A stretch of DNA of 64,000 nucleotides from an archaeon (GTDB lineage Archaea; Nanobdellota; Nanobdellia; Woesearchaeales; GW2011-AR9). The notes under the pieces were generated by a model that was not told the origin of the DNA, made no database searches, and worked only from the letters and a program-made list of their open reading frames with translations. Shown here piece by piece: positions 9,294-18,449 of the stretch. The stretch is taken from NCBI GenBank assembly GCA_018670085.1, contig JABHRS010000029.1:18802-82801 (forward strand), given 5' to 3'. How positions within the stretch are numbered: position 1 is the stretch's first letter; each line of letters begins with the position of its first letter. Position numbers and translations under genes: made by a program.

Positions 9294-10076
9294 ATGGTTT
9301 TAAAAAAATTACGCAAGGTAGCAAAATGGTTTTACGATAGATTTTATGTAAAAATATTTGCAGATTACCGAACTGAACTTTGTCTGGCTGTGGGAGATTG
9401 TAAGACACTATTAGATGTTGGTTGCGGAGCGTATTCACCTATTCAAAATTTTTCTAATCAACTTCATTGTGAGGGAGTAGATGGCTTTTTACCATCAATT
9501 GAAACTTCACAGGCAAAAGGGATTCATAAAAAATATCACCAGATGGATTTGTTTGATATTGGTGAAAGATTTTTACCTAACACCTATGAATGTGTTTTAG
9601 CATCTGATGTGATTGAACACTTTGAAAAAGAAGATGGTTGGAAATTGCTTGAACACATGGAAAAAATTGCATCAAAGCGAGTAATAATTTATACTCCAAA
9701 TGGATTTTTGCCACAAGGAGAGTATGACAATAATGCTTGGCAAGTTCACAAATCTGGCTGGGAAATTGAGGAGATGGAAAAGCGGGGGTACCGAGTGCTT
9801 GGAATTCATGGGCATAAAATTTTTCGAGGAGAATATGCTAAAATTAAGTGGAAACCATGGTTTTTTTGGCAAATAATTTCTGATGTTAGTCAGCTTTGGA
9901 CACGTAGTCATACAAAGAATGCTTTTCAAATACTTTGTGTGAAAGATATGCCGGAAATTAGTAAAGATTCCAAATCTAATGTAGAAAAATCAAATGATTT
10001 GGATTCCGGTTCTGAGGATTTGGAATCAGATGAAGATTTGGCTTCTGTTGAACCATCAGTTGAACCTTCGTCTTAA
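9294..10076 (+). CDS. Class I SAM-dependent methyltransferase with acidic tail
   Basis: The Rossmann methyltransferase fold is marked by LLDVGCGAY (motif I, about residues 39-47), an acidic residue in VDGF, ASDVIEHFE (motif IV region) and VIIYTPNGF. The substrate cannot be read from sequence; being next to glycosyltransferases suggests a sugar or lipid-linked glycan. The last 35 residues are rich in Asp, Glu and Ser, a feature also seen in a HIT-like protein of this window. The start is probably leaderless (TTTAAATAG about 30 nt upstream). Confidence 0.75.
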   Translation: MVLKKLRKVAKWFYDRFYVKIFADYRTELCLAVGDCKTLLDVGCGAYSPIQNFSNQLHCEGVDGFLPSIETSQAKGIHKKYHQMDLFDIGERFLPNTYECVLASDVIEHFEKEDGWKLLEHMEKIASKRVIIYTPNGFLPQGEYDNNAWQVHKSGWEIEEMEKRGYRVLGIHGHKIFRGEYAKIKWKPWFFWQIISDVSQLWTRSHTKNAFQILCVKDMPEISKDSKSNVEKSNDLDSGSEDLESDEDLASVEPSVEPSS

Positions 10077-10125
10077 AAGATATGGGTTCACAACACTTTT
10101 AAATGATAATTTCTAAAATTTCTAC

Positions 10126-11733
10126 ATGGCAAATAAACGAGTATTAATGCTTACACCAAAGCTTCGAGGGTCACCTAACGGGATTAATCGGATTCAACCA
10201 CCACTTGGACCAATGATTGCAGCTGCAGTAATGCGTGAAAATTATGGACTAGATGTTAAAATTCATGACTGTGCACTTGAAGGATGGGATAATAGAGTGC
10301 CACATTCTGATGGGAGATCAATTGTGATTGGTCAAAATGATAATGATATTTATAGTGTGATTGCAGATTATCAACCAGACGTAGTTGGAGTTTCAGTTTT
10401 ATTTGCAAACCTGGCAAATTCCTCAAGGAGACTTGCTGAGATGGTCAAAGATGTAATGCCAAACGCAGCAGTTGTTTTTGGTGGAAATAATGTTTCTAAT
10501 TCAGTTAATGATGCTATTTATGGTCGACAAATGATTGCTTCTGGTAAGGCTACTCGCTTCACCGGTAGAGTTGCAGATTTAGACTATGTTGATAGTAAAG
10601 GGCGGCAAGTAATTGATCATGTAATGCATGGTGAAGTTGATTTTGCATGGCCGCAAGTAGCTAAAATGCTGGCTAATGGAGAAGATGTTAGTAAGGTGCT
10701 TGGAGTAGTTTCTAAGAATAATAGAAGATATGGATCCAAAATTAATTTACGTCCACAACTTCCTGATATGAAAAAATTGCCATTTCCAGCAAGAGATCTA
10801 GTGAATATGGCTGGATACCATTCAATTAACAGAATGCATAACCCTCATTCAGAAGGTGGGTTAGTATTACCTGTGATGGCATCAAGAGGATGTCCGGAAG
10901 GATGTAGTTTTTGTAGTACTCCACAGACTTGGACTAAGAAAGTAAGGTGGAGAGAAATTGATCATATTATTGCTGAAATCGAAGAAGGAGTTAAGAAATA
11001 TGGGATTGGAGAAGTACAATTCGAAGATGATACTTTAACTGCTCGAAAAAGCGAGTTGTTTGAACTTTGTCGTCGATTAGAACCACTTGGTTTGAAAATT
11101 AGTACTCCTAACGGAACACATGCTGGATATCACCAAAAACGTGTTGGAGGAATACCAGTTGAAGGTGGAGTACAACTTGAAATTTACGGAGCTATGAAAG
11201 CTGCTGGATTTTATCAAGTAACTGTTGCTTGTGAAAGTGGTGATCAAAGGGTACATGATGAATTAGTTGGTAAAGGGCTTAAACTTGAAACAATTAATGT
11301 TGCGATCGCTAACGCAAAAGCTGCTGGACTTTATGCACATTCATTTTGGACAGTTGGTTATCCTAAAATGCCAAGTTTTGGGTATGCTGGAGAATCTGTT
11401 GAAGAAATTGAGCGTACAATTTCGGCTGCTAAAAACAGCGGAGCGGATAGTGCATCACTTGCAATTGTGACACCTAACCCTGGAACAAAGGTATATAGAC
11501 AAGTTGTTGAACATGATTTACTTTGGCCAGGAGCGTCACTTGATGACACTATGTTCATTAATTCATTAACGCAGGTAGCAGGTTTTGATGGACCAGAACA
11601 ATTTGAAAATTATGTTAAGGCCTCACACAAATCAGTAAATTATCATTTGAAAGAGTTACGTCAAGCAAGGTTAGAAGCAGGGCCGGGTGTACGTGAAGAT
11701 TTGTATGCTGTTAGTGAGAAACATAATACTTAG
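10126..11733 (+). CDS. B12-binding-domain radical SAM protein (class B type)
   Basis: The N-terminal 200 residues resemble a cobalamin-binding Rossmann domain (PPLGPMIAAAVMRENYG, PDVVGVSVLFANL, VVFGGNNV). The radical SAM core has SRGCPEGCSFCS (CxxxCxxC) near residue 255, which binds a 4Fe-4S cluster that cleaves S-adenosylmethionine. Such enzymes often methylate unreactive carbon or phosphinate centres, or modify lipids and cofactors. The start is leaderless (CTTTTAAATG about 25 nt upstream). Its position beside the AepX-like genes makes a phosphonate or glycan tailoring role possible, but this is inference. GC content is a little higher than in its neighbours. Confidence 0.8.
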   Translation: MANKRVLMLTPKLRGSPNGINRIQPPLGPMIAAAVMRENYGLDVKIHDCALEGWDNRVPHSDGRSIVIGQNDNDIYSVIADYQPDVVGVSVLFANLANSSRRLAEMVKDVMPNAAVVFGGNNVSNSVNDAIYGRQMIASGKATRFTGRVADLDYVDSKGRQVIDHVMHGEVDFAWPQVAKMLANGEDVSKVLGVVSKNNRRYGSKINLRPQLPDMKKLPFPARDLVNMAGYHSINRMHNPHSEGGLVLPVMASRGCPEGCSFCSTPQTWTKKVRWREIDHIIAEIEEGVKKYGIGEVQFEDDTLTARKSELFELCRRLEPLGLKISTPNGTHAGYHQKRVGGIPVEGGVQLEIYGAMKAAGFYQVTVACESGDQRVHDELVGKGLKLETINVAIANAKAAGLYAHSFWTVGYPKMPSFGYAGESVEEIERTISAAKNSGADSASLAIVTPNPGTKVYRQVVEHDLLWPGASLDDTMFINSLTQVAGFDGPEQFENYVKASHKSVNYHLKELRQARLEAGPGVREDLYAVSEKHNT

Positions 11734-11747
11734 AGAAAGTTTATTTT

Positions 11748-13502
11748 TTATTTCTTATTCATATTATCAACTGGATCATTTTTAATAATTCCAACTGAAT
11801 AGAAGTATCGTTTGATCTCTTGAAGAAAACTTTTTGGATTCTTAAGATAGTGACCTCTTTTAGCGTTTAGAAGTTTTAATCCATTGATTAACCAATGAGT
11901 TGGTTTCTTTTCATTCATGTTATAATCTAAATAAATAATATTTTTTAGATTTACACTTTTGGCAATCTTACTTAACTCTTGATGACCAACACCATAAGGG
12001 TTATCTAATGGAACAATTGCTAAATCATAATCATTTGTACTAAGTTGATCTCTTTTTTTGAGAAATGCTTGATAATCAATTGAGAGATGTGGAACATTAA
12101 TTTTACCAGAATACTGTTTGAACTCCTTACGTTTAAGTTCATTTGTGTAAGATTTGGTATGTTCATATTGTTTTTCTTCAATTTCAATAAAATGTATTTT
12201 GATGTTATCCTCTGCATCTAAATTTACTTTTTTGAAAGCAGTTGGCTGGATGATTAGATCAATAGAATAATTGTCAGTAATTTTTTGGACAGTTTTAATT
12301 AACGCTTTGATGAATAAAGGATGCGCTGATCCTAAAAGTAAAATGTTGTAATGGTCCTTCTTGTTTTCATTTAGGAGCTTGGAAATCTTTGGAAGCGCAG
12401 CGGTAATTAAATCATTTTGATGGAACTCGATTAACTGATTTTCGTTTTTTTGAAATTCTGTTTGAAACTCTTTGAGAATTGCTTGATGGATCTCTTTTTC
12501 TGATTTGCTAATATTGTTTTTTTCATCAGGATCATTTTTAGTGTCAAATAACTCTTCAGTGTTTTGATCAATATTAATCACATATTTGTACCTTTGACCA
12601 CGAATGCAAACTACTCTGCCTTTTTGAAGCAAAAATCTTTGATCTACTCGAAATTTGTCTCTGGTATACTTTGCATCCGAATTAGTCTCTTCTGTAATTA
12701 ATGGTAAAATACTTTGTCCTTGAAGTTGGTACTGTTCTTTTGGAATCTCTAATATATCCAAAATAGTTGGTAAGATATCAGTTGAGGCAATAAGCTGATC
12801 TATCTCTTTTTCTTTGATTATTGAACTTGCATTTGGATACTGCAAGTATAAATTGATTAAAATATTTGCATCAGTAACTACACTCTCATGCCGTTTAGTG
12901 CTGCTGTTACGATTATTATCTGGCCAACCATGATCTGGACAGAATAAAAATAAAGTGTTTTCTAGGAGACCTTTGTCATTTAACAAATTGTAGGCTTTTT
13001 CGATATAGTCATTAGTATCGTCTTGATTATTGTAATTTAACATTAAGAAGAATGGTGATTCTAGTTTGTCATCTATTAATTTTTGCAAAACTTTGTTTAA
13101 ATCTTCACTTGTCCAAAAACTGTTATGTGTAATTCCTTGTGGAAGTTGTTCGTCTTTGATTGTCGGTTGTAATTTTTTGAAAAGTGAGTTCCCTTCAATA
13201 TGATACCAACCAGCATAACTTGTGTAACCATTGCTTGTTAAAATTTTGTAAATAGAACTCCATTTATTTTGGTCATAATTGAAGTCAGCAAAAGTTCTGC
13301 TAAGATAAGTTGGGGCAATTCCAGTTAACATGGAACTTTGAGACATGATGGTACTTGGAGCAGCAACTACAACATTGTTGCAAATGACACCGTTATCTGT
13401 TTTTTTAAGTTTGTCAAATAAGGGATATTTAGAATATCGTTCGGTACCAGAGTAATTTCTAACAGATTCTCCTAGTATCCAAATAACGTTAAGTTTTTTC
13501 AT
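11748..13502 (-). CDS. Sulfatase/alkaline-phosphatase-superfamily protein with extra C-terminal Rossmann-like domain
   Basis: Residues 1-370 follow the sulfatase/phosphoglycerol-transferase fold: VIWILGESVRN at the N-terminus, APSTIMSQSSMLTG at the nucleophile position (Ser/Thr, not the Cys of true sulfatases), CPDHGWPDNN and LPLITEE. This is closer to LTA-synthase or phosphoethanolamine-transferase relatives than to arylsulfatases, so it may move or remove a phospho group on a glycan. Unlike LTA synthases it has no membrane anchor or signal peptide. Residues 380-584 (ILLLGSAHPLFIKALIKTVQ onwards) look like a separate Rossmann-type or glycosyltransferase-like domain. It is followed on the same strand, upstream by 30 bases, by AepX-like copy 1, suggesting an operon. 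Confidence 0.65.
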   Translation of the reverse strand: MKKLNVIWILGESVRNYSGTERYSKYPLFDKLKKTDNGVICNNVVVAAPSTIMSQSSMLTGIAPTYLSRTFADFNYDQNKWSSIYKILTSNGYTSYAGWYHIEGNSLFKKLQPTIKDEQLPQGITHNSFWTSEDLNKVLQKLIDDKLESPFFLMLNYNNQDDTNDYIEKAYNLLNDKGLLENTLFLFCPDHGWPDNNRNSSTKRHESVVTDANILINLYLQYPNASSIIKEKEIDQLIASTDILPTILDILEIPKEQYQLQGQSILPLITEETNSDAKYTRDKFRVDQRFLLQKGRVVCIRGQRYKYVINIDQNTEELFDTKNDPDEKNNISKSEKEIHQAILKEFQTEFQKNENQLIEFHQNDLITAALPKISKLLNENKKDHYNILLLGSAHPLFIKALIKTVQKITDNYSIDLIIQPTAFKKVNLDAEDNIKIHFIEIEEKQYEHTKSYTNELKRKEFKQYSGKINVPHLSIDYQAFLKKRDQLSTNDYDLAIVPLDNPYGVGHQELSKIAKSVNLKNIIYLDYNMNEKKPTHWLINGLKLLNAKRGHYLKNPKSFLQEIKRYFYSVGIIKNDPVDNMNKK

Positions 13503-13532
13503 AATTGTTTTATTTTTTATTGAGTAGTTTTA

Positions 13533-14768
13533 TTAGCTTTTGTGCATTGAAGAGATAATTTCAGACATGCTGGTAGATTTTTTGTCAGATTCATTGCAAT
13601 TTTGATTAATAAGGATTGATTTTGTACTTTCTTCCATTGGACCTATCACTGATTTAAGTAACTGGTCCTCATAAACTATAATATTGGAAGCAAATTTTTT
13701 ATGCTCTGTTTCATCCATCTGAGCTTTAGTTGTAGATGAGGTAATTAAAGGTACATGAATTTTTAATTCTTGATACTGTTTGCAAAATTCTGAAATATTT
13801 GATTTGTTTGAAGAATTAATTTGAATCATAATCCCGTCAGCACCTGAATTAATGTAAGATTGGACTCTTTGAATCATATCCTGGACATCTTTGTAATTTT
13901 CAATTTTGATGAATAACATAAAATCATCAGTTACTTGAGCTTTTTTTGATTTAGAGATTATTTCTGATATCTTGTTGTTGTTGTTTTCAGAGAGAACTAT
14001 TGCTGAGACTCCAAAGCGCTCAAATGTTCGTGAGATGTATTCTGCCTCTGTAATGTTTGTAATTTGATCACAATCAACAATGATCGGTTTTGTTGTATTT
14101 TCTAGAACTTGATAAATTAAATCATTCATCTCTGATTTGTTGTTATCGATGTTAACACTAATTCCTTTGTTAACTGCACTAGTTCTGGAACTTAGCCAAA
14201 TACCATCAAACTCTTCAACTGAAAAATTAATTCTCATATTTGCATTTTCAACAATTGTTGCACTTAAACCATCATGGGCCCCAAGAAATCTAATTGTTTG
14301 TTTGGATTCAAGTAATCTTTTTAGCCTTTCTTGTCTAACTTCTTTGGTTGTTCCAATTTTTTTAAGATAATGATGAAAACTATTTGATGAATATCCTTTA
14401 CTATAGGGAATTTCAATAACTTCTCCACCCCATTTTTTAATCGTTTCAATTACTTGTTTTCTGATAATTGGTTGAGTTGTACGCCAGATGTCTCCATGGA
14501 CAACATAATCTGGTTTGATTTTTTTTAAATTTGGAATGTAATCAATTGTATCTTGTTTTACAACTTCTACAACCCCTTTAATATGTTCAATCACATTTTT
14601 TCTTGCATTGAAGGGCATTGCAGGTAATCGTTTATATTTTGCAACTCCTTCATCACTAACTAGACCTACAATCACTTGACCATACTCTCTTGCATGTTTA
14701 ATGATGTTGATGATCCCTGGATGAATTAAATCTCCGGTCATCCCAACGTAAACTTTTTTTAGATTCAT
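13533..14768 (-). CDS. AepX-like fusion, copy 1: cytidylyltransferase-like domain plus PEP-mutase-like domain
   Basis: The N-terminal 140 residues match the cytidylyltransferase domain fused to phosphoenolpyruvate mutase in bacterial AepX proteins (KKVYVGMTGDLIHPG, YKRLPAMPF, KPDYVVHGD). Residues 165-390 match the mutase domain (AHDGLSATIVENA, EFDGIWLSSRTS, SGADGIMIQI). The nucleotide-binding HxGH reads HPGI and the SST motif reads SSN, so that half is degenerate. The mutase half keeps VDCD for magnesium but lacks the EDKxxxKxxS catalytic loop. PEP-to-phosphonopyruvate activity is therefore unlikely. ATG overlaps the stop of copy 2 by four bases, with GAGG just upstream, so the two are translationally coupled. 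Confidence 0.75.
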   Translation of the reverse strand: MNLKKVYVGMTGDLIHPGIINIIKHAREYGQVIVGLVSDEGVAKYKRLPAMPFNARKNVIEHIKGVVEVVKQDTIDYIPNLKKIKPDYVVHGDIWRTTQPIIRKQVIETIKKWGGEVIEIPYSKGYSSNSFHHYLKKIGTTKEVRQERLKRLLESKQTIRFLGAHDGLSATIVENANMRINFSVEEFDGIWLSSRTSAVNKGISVNIDNNKSEMNDLIYQVLENTTKPIIVDCDQITNITEAEYISRTFERFGVSAIVLSENNNNKISEIISKSKKAQVTDDFMLFIKIENYKDVQDMIQRVQSYINSGADGIMIQINSSNKSNISEFCKQYQELKIHVPLITSSTTKAQMDETEHKKFASNIIVYEDQLLKSVIGPMEESTKSILINQNCNESDKKSTSMSEIISSMHKS

Positions 14769-16093
14769 TGTTGATCCTCAGAAGATTCTTGGATAATTGA
14801 ATTAATATTTACAGAAATTTTATCTGATTCAATTGTGTTTTTGTTAATTAAAATGGACTCCGCAACTTTTAACATTGAAGGATACACTGATTTGATTAAA
14901 TTGTCTTCATATACAACCATGTCAACTTGACATTTTGTAAGTTCTGATTCCGATAAATGTGCTTGATTTGAAACCGAAACTAAGAGTGGGATTTTGGGAT
15001 TTATTTCTTTGTATTTCTGACAAAATTCTAACAATAAACCTGAATCAAGCTTATTGGCAACAATTAAAATTCCATCCGCACCAGAGACAATGTATTCTTG
15101 GCTTCTTTTAAGTGCTTGATTAAGATCTCCACTAATTATTAAACTTTCAACTCTGACAAAAACCATAAACTCTTCTGAAATTTGAGCTTTTTTGGATTCT
15201 GAAATAATTTGAGACATTTTTTTAATCTGCTGTTGTTTTTGAACTGTTCTTTGAATTGGATATAACTTTGTTTCAATTTCTTCTTGTACTTCAGAACTGT
15301 CGGAAATAACTACTGCAGAAACACCCATACGCTCAAACATTTTAACTGTGTGTGATAAATTTTTTACTGATTCAATTTGATGTAAGTCAATCACAATTGG
15401 TTTTGTGGAACTGTGAAGAACTTGGTGAATTAAATTTGAAATTGGAGTAAGAGAATAAGTTAAACTTGCTCTGGAGATAGCGTAAGTTTTTGCGTTGAGC
15501 CAAATTGCATCATACTCTTCAACTTTCCAACCAACTCTAAGCCCGGAGTTTTCAATGATGTTCGCAGCTAAACCGCTGTGTGCTTCAATTGCTCGAATTG
15601 TATCTTTGGATTCGAGAAGTCTTTGTAATCTTGCTTGTCTAACCTCTTTTGTAGTTCCAGCTTTACGTAAATGTTTGTGAAAACCAGTTGAAGAAAAATT
15701 TTGCCGACGTTTTGAATCTATCACAATTCCACCCCACTGTGCCATTGTATCAATTACACGTTGTCTAATTTCGGGTTGGCCTTTAATCCAATCATCACCT
15801 TTAACTACATAATCTGGTTTTAATTCAGTTAGAATTTTGACATAATCAGGGGAATCTTGTTTAATCACTCTTTTGACGCCTTTGATGTTTTCAAGAACAA
15901 TTTTACGCTGTTCAAATGGCATTGCAGGAAGACGTTTGTATTCTGTCATCCCTTTATCACTTACAAGACCAATTGTGATCTCACCATATTGCTTTGCATC
16001 GTTGATTAATTCAATATGACCTGGGTGTACTAAATCACCTGCCATTCCGATGTAAACTTGTTTTGCAATGTTTGGTTTTTCTGGAAGTTCCAT
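14765..16093 (-). CDS. AepX-like fusion, copy 2: cytidylyltransferase domain plus degenerate PEP-mutase-like domain
   Basis: This 442-residue protein has the same two-domain layout as copy 1. Here the cytidylyltransferase motifs are intact: HPGH in GDLVHPGHIELI and SST in NFSSTGFHKHL. In the mutase half the magnesium-binding DxD has become IDLHQ, and the region that should hold the catalytic EDK loop is replaced by a Gln/Lys-rich linker (about residues 255-290). It may still activate a phospho-alcohol or phosphonate with CTP while the mutase half serves as scaffold (inference). It is first in the operon running to copy 1 and the sulfatase-like gene. Confidence 0.75.
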   Translation of the reverse strand: MELPEKPNIAKQVYIGMAGDLVHPGHIELINDAKQYGEITIGLVSDKGMTEYKRLPAMPFEQRKIVLENIKGVKRVIKQDSPDYVKILTELKPDYVVKGDDWIKGQPEIRQRVIDTMAQWGGIVIDSKRRQNFSSTGFHKHLRKAGTTKEVRQARLQRLLESKDTIRAIEAHSGLAANIIENSGLRVGWKVEEYDAIWLNAKTYAISRASLTYSLTPISNLIHQVLHSSTKPIVIDLHQIESVKNLSHTVKMFERMGVSAVVISDSSEVQEEIETKLYPIQRTVQKQQQIKKMSQIISESKKAQISEEFMVFVRVESLIISGDLNQALKRSQEYIVSGADGILIVANKLDSGLLLEFCQKYKEINPKIPLLVSVSNQAHLSESELTKCQVDMVVYEDNLIKSVYPSMLKVAESILINKNTIESDKISVNINSIIQESSEDQQ

Positions 16094-16228
16094 GATTATA
16101 ATTTTTAGAAAATTTTTGCTTATAAAATTACTGAAAGAGGGGTCTTCATATGATTTTTTTTGTATTTTTCGTCATTAGTTGAATACGAATGTTCTTGTGT
16201 ATTTGACTTAATCTTTATTACACAAGCT

Positions 16229-16240
16229 TTAAAATAAACA
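16229..16240 (+). promoter_or_regulatory. TATA box of the leaderless Nudix-like gene
   Basis: CTTTAAAATAAA lies 17-28 bases upstream of the GTG start at 16257, the spacing expected for a transcript starting at or next to the start codon. No ribosome site is present between them. Confidence 0.45.
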
Positions 16241-16256
16241 TATTCAAATTTATATC

Positions 16257-17168
16257 GTGGTAGTCGTAAACACATGGACACGTATCAGTAAACACAACAG
16301 AACTCACTCTGGTGCGACAGTAGAAGAAAGATTATTTTTATATGATAAACCAGTATTGGCATCTGAATTAGTTGAATCAAAACATCCTGTTTCAATAAAT
16401 TCAGCTCAAGCTCGTGCAATGTTTGATGGCGATCGTGCTATGATGGGAGATAGGTTTGAATCCTTAGTTGGTCGAAAAGGAGATTGGCGAGAAATGTCTT
16501 ATGTACTGCCTGGCAGAGAATTAATGCAAGGAAGTGATGTTATATTAGATCCAAAAGGCGTTGAGTATGCAGCTGTAACATCTTGGCATCTAACTGCACT
16601 TAGAAATGGACTAAAGCCAGTTGTGACTCCAACTGCAGTTTTGGGTGTAACTTTAACTTCAGATAATATTCTTGTTTATGGGGAAAGAGGAGGACGAGAT
16701 GACCCTGGAATGCTTTGTGTGAGCCCTGCTGGAGTATCAAACGGAACTTTACTTGAAAGTTATTTAACTGAATTGCGCGAAGAATTGGGTGTGTTAGTTT
16801 CTGGTGGTTCTGAGCCACAATTAATTGGATATTCAACTGATCATAGAAATACAAAAGGGATTTTGGCTGTTTGGTATTCAAAGGTTGATGAAACATTTGA
16901 TGACTTAAAAAATATGCATGAAGAAGCATTACAAGGAAGAGAAGCTGTTTGGGATACCAGAGCTGCGTTAATTGCTGAAGGTCATACAAATTTTGATGCA
17001 TGGGAATTTCGTCAGTTAGTTGGACTTCCAAATGAACCTGGGTATTTAGACAAGCTATTAGCTTCAGAGCAGTATAGTTTTGGCGGAGTAAATTTGCCAC
17101 TTAGAGATGCAGGCGCTATGGCACTGGATATCTATAACCATGCGTTAAAAGAAGGAAAATTAAACTAA
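16257..17168 (+). CDS. Nudix-like protein embedded among the AepX-like genes
   Basis: This 303-residue protein starts at GTG. Residues 125-190 resemble a Nudix domain (AVLGVTLTSDNILVYGER, then LLESYLTELREELGV, a Nudix box with Arg of the RE pair replaced by Thr). Nudix enzymes cleave nucleoside diphosphates linked to another group. A CDP-linked product of the flanking cytidylyltransferases would be a natural substrate (inference). The first 120 residues match no family I recognise. It is transcribed opposite to its neighbours and its end overlaps that of AepX-like copy 3 by four bases. Confidence 0.5.
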   Translation: MVVVNTWTRISKHNRTHSGATVEERLFLYDKPVLASELVESKHPVSINSAQARAMFDGDRAMMGDRFESLVGRKGDWREMSYVLPGRELMQGSDVILDPKGVEYAAVTSWHLTALRNGLKPVVTPTAVLGVTLTSDNILVYGERGGRDDPGMLCVSPAGVSNGTLLESYLTELREELGVLVSGGSEPQLIGYSTDHRNTKGILAVWYSKVDETFDDLKNMHEEALQGREAVWDTRAALIAEGHTNFDAWEFRQLVGLPNEPGYLDKLLASEQYSFGGVNLPLRDAGAMALDIYNHALKEGKLN

Positions 17169-18328
17169 TTGAAAGTAGCTTGTAACTGCTGCAAGATATT
17201 TTCTTTTGAACTTGCGGGATGTACAATTACTTTTGCTCCTAGTTCTTTAATCTCAGTTTCAGAGAAGTTTTGTGATTCATTACAGTTTAGAAGCATTGGT
17301 ACAGTGAATTCTTGTTTTTGAAATTCTGTTGCAAAATTACGAATTTTTTCTTTATCTGAAACTTTACTATTTATTACAACACCATCAGCACCAGACATAA
17401 TGTAATCATTTATTTTCTGTAAAATTGTTTGGTGATTTGAATCATCATTCAGTTGGATGCCAACAAAATTTGAAAAACTATCGTCTCTTGTTGCGTGTTT
17501 ACTGAGAGCTATTGTTTGACGAAGCCTTTCATGGTCACTGTCGTTTAGACAAATACCAGAAACACCCATAGTAGAGAGTATTTGACTTTGAAGAGAAATA
17601 TGCTCAATCTTGGATGAATCCAGTTCAACAACAATTGGTTTGGTAGTGGACTTGATGACACTATGAATTAAATTTAGGTCAGCAGTTTTGTTGGTATCTG
17701 ATTCATTAAAAGAAATATTATTTTTTGAGTTGCTTTTTAGCCAAATTCCATCAAACTCTTTTTTGATATTTTCTTTAGGTATAAATGATTCCTCTATTGC
17801 AACTGCTGTTCTTTGACTTTTTGCAGCACAGAATCTGGTTAGATTAGTTGCACTCATAAATCGTTTTAATCGCTTTCGTCTTTGAGAAGAATTATTTTTA
17901 CCAGTTTCATGTAATAATTTTCTGATCTTAGTTGAAGAAACGCCTTTAGTGTATGGCACTTCAATAAATTCTCCGCCCCAAGCAGCCAAAGTTTCAATTA
18001 TTCTAGCATAAACTTTTGGTTTGGATTTTCTCAAATCGTCTCCATGTATTACATAATCTGGTTTGTACTTCAGAAGATTTGGAACGTAATCAAGCGGTTC
18101 GTGTGGAACAACTTCTTTTACACCTTGAATATTTTCTAAGACCTTTTTTCTCTCTTCATAACTTAGAAGAGGAAGCCTTTTGTAGCTCATAACTGTTTTA
18201 TCAGTTGTAACAGCAATAGTTAAATCACCAAATTGTTTGGCTTTTTGGATTAAATTAATGTGCCCATGGTGCATAAAGTCAAAGCTACCTGCAAGGTAAA
18301 CTTTTTTTGGTTTTTTGTTTTCCATCAT
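17165..18328 (-). CDS. AepX-like fusion, copy 3: cytidylyltransferase domain plus diverged PEP-mutase-like domain
   Basis: The N-terminal domain has an intact nucleotidyltransferase signature (GSFDFMHHGHINLI with HHGH, and VSSTKIRKLL), so it is probably an active CTP- or ATP-dependent transferase. The second domain (FDGIWLKSN, TTKPIVVELD, SGADGVVIN) is the most diverged of the three and lacks both the DxD and the EDK loop. Start at 18328 (MMENKKPKK) is chosen because a TATA-like CTTATAAG lies about 27 nt upstream; an in-frame ATG at 18337 would be too close. It is separated from copies 1 and 2 by the convergent Nudix-like gene. Confidence 0.7.
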   Translation of the reverse strand: MMENKKPKKVYLAGSFDFMHHGHINLIQKAKQFGDLTIAVTTDKTVMSYKRLPLLSYEERKKVLENIQGVKEVVPHEPLDYVPNLLKYKPDYVIHGDDLRKSKPKVYARIIETLAAWGGEFIEVPYTKGVSSTKIRKLLHETGKNNSSQRRKRLKRFMSATNLTRFCAAKSQRTAVAIEESFIPKENIKKEFDGIWLKSNSKNNISFNESDTNKTADLNLIHSVIKSTTKPIVVELDSSKIEHISLQSQILSTMGVSGICLNDSDHERLRQTIALSKHATRDDSFSNFVGIQLNDDSNHQTILQKINDYIMSGADGVVINSKVSDKEKIRNFATEFQKQEFTVPMLLNCNESQNFSETEIKELGAKVIVHPASSKENILQQLQATFN

Positions 18329-18449
18329 TAAAATCATTTGGAAAAATAGCTTATAAGTGTTATGAATGCAATTTCTGGATGTAAGAATTTATTTGTTATT
18401 ATTGGAATATTACTCTGTTAGAATATGTTAGTAGAATATGTGAGAATGA

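Noticed and set aside
16600..17100. 166-residue minus-strand frame
   Set aside because: It lies entirely within the Nudix-like gene and its Leu/Gln/His-rich composition is typical of an antisense shadow.
13533..18328. A working phosphonate pathway
   Set aside because: No intact PEP mutase motif, phosphonopyruvate decarboxylase or AEP transaminase is visible in the window.
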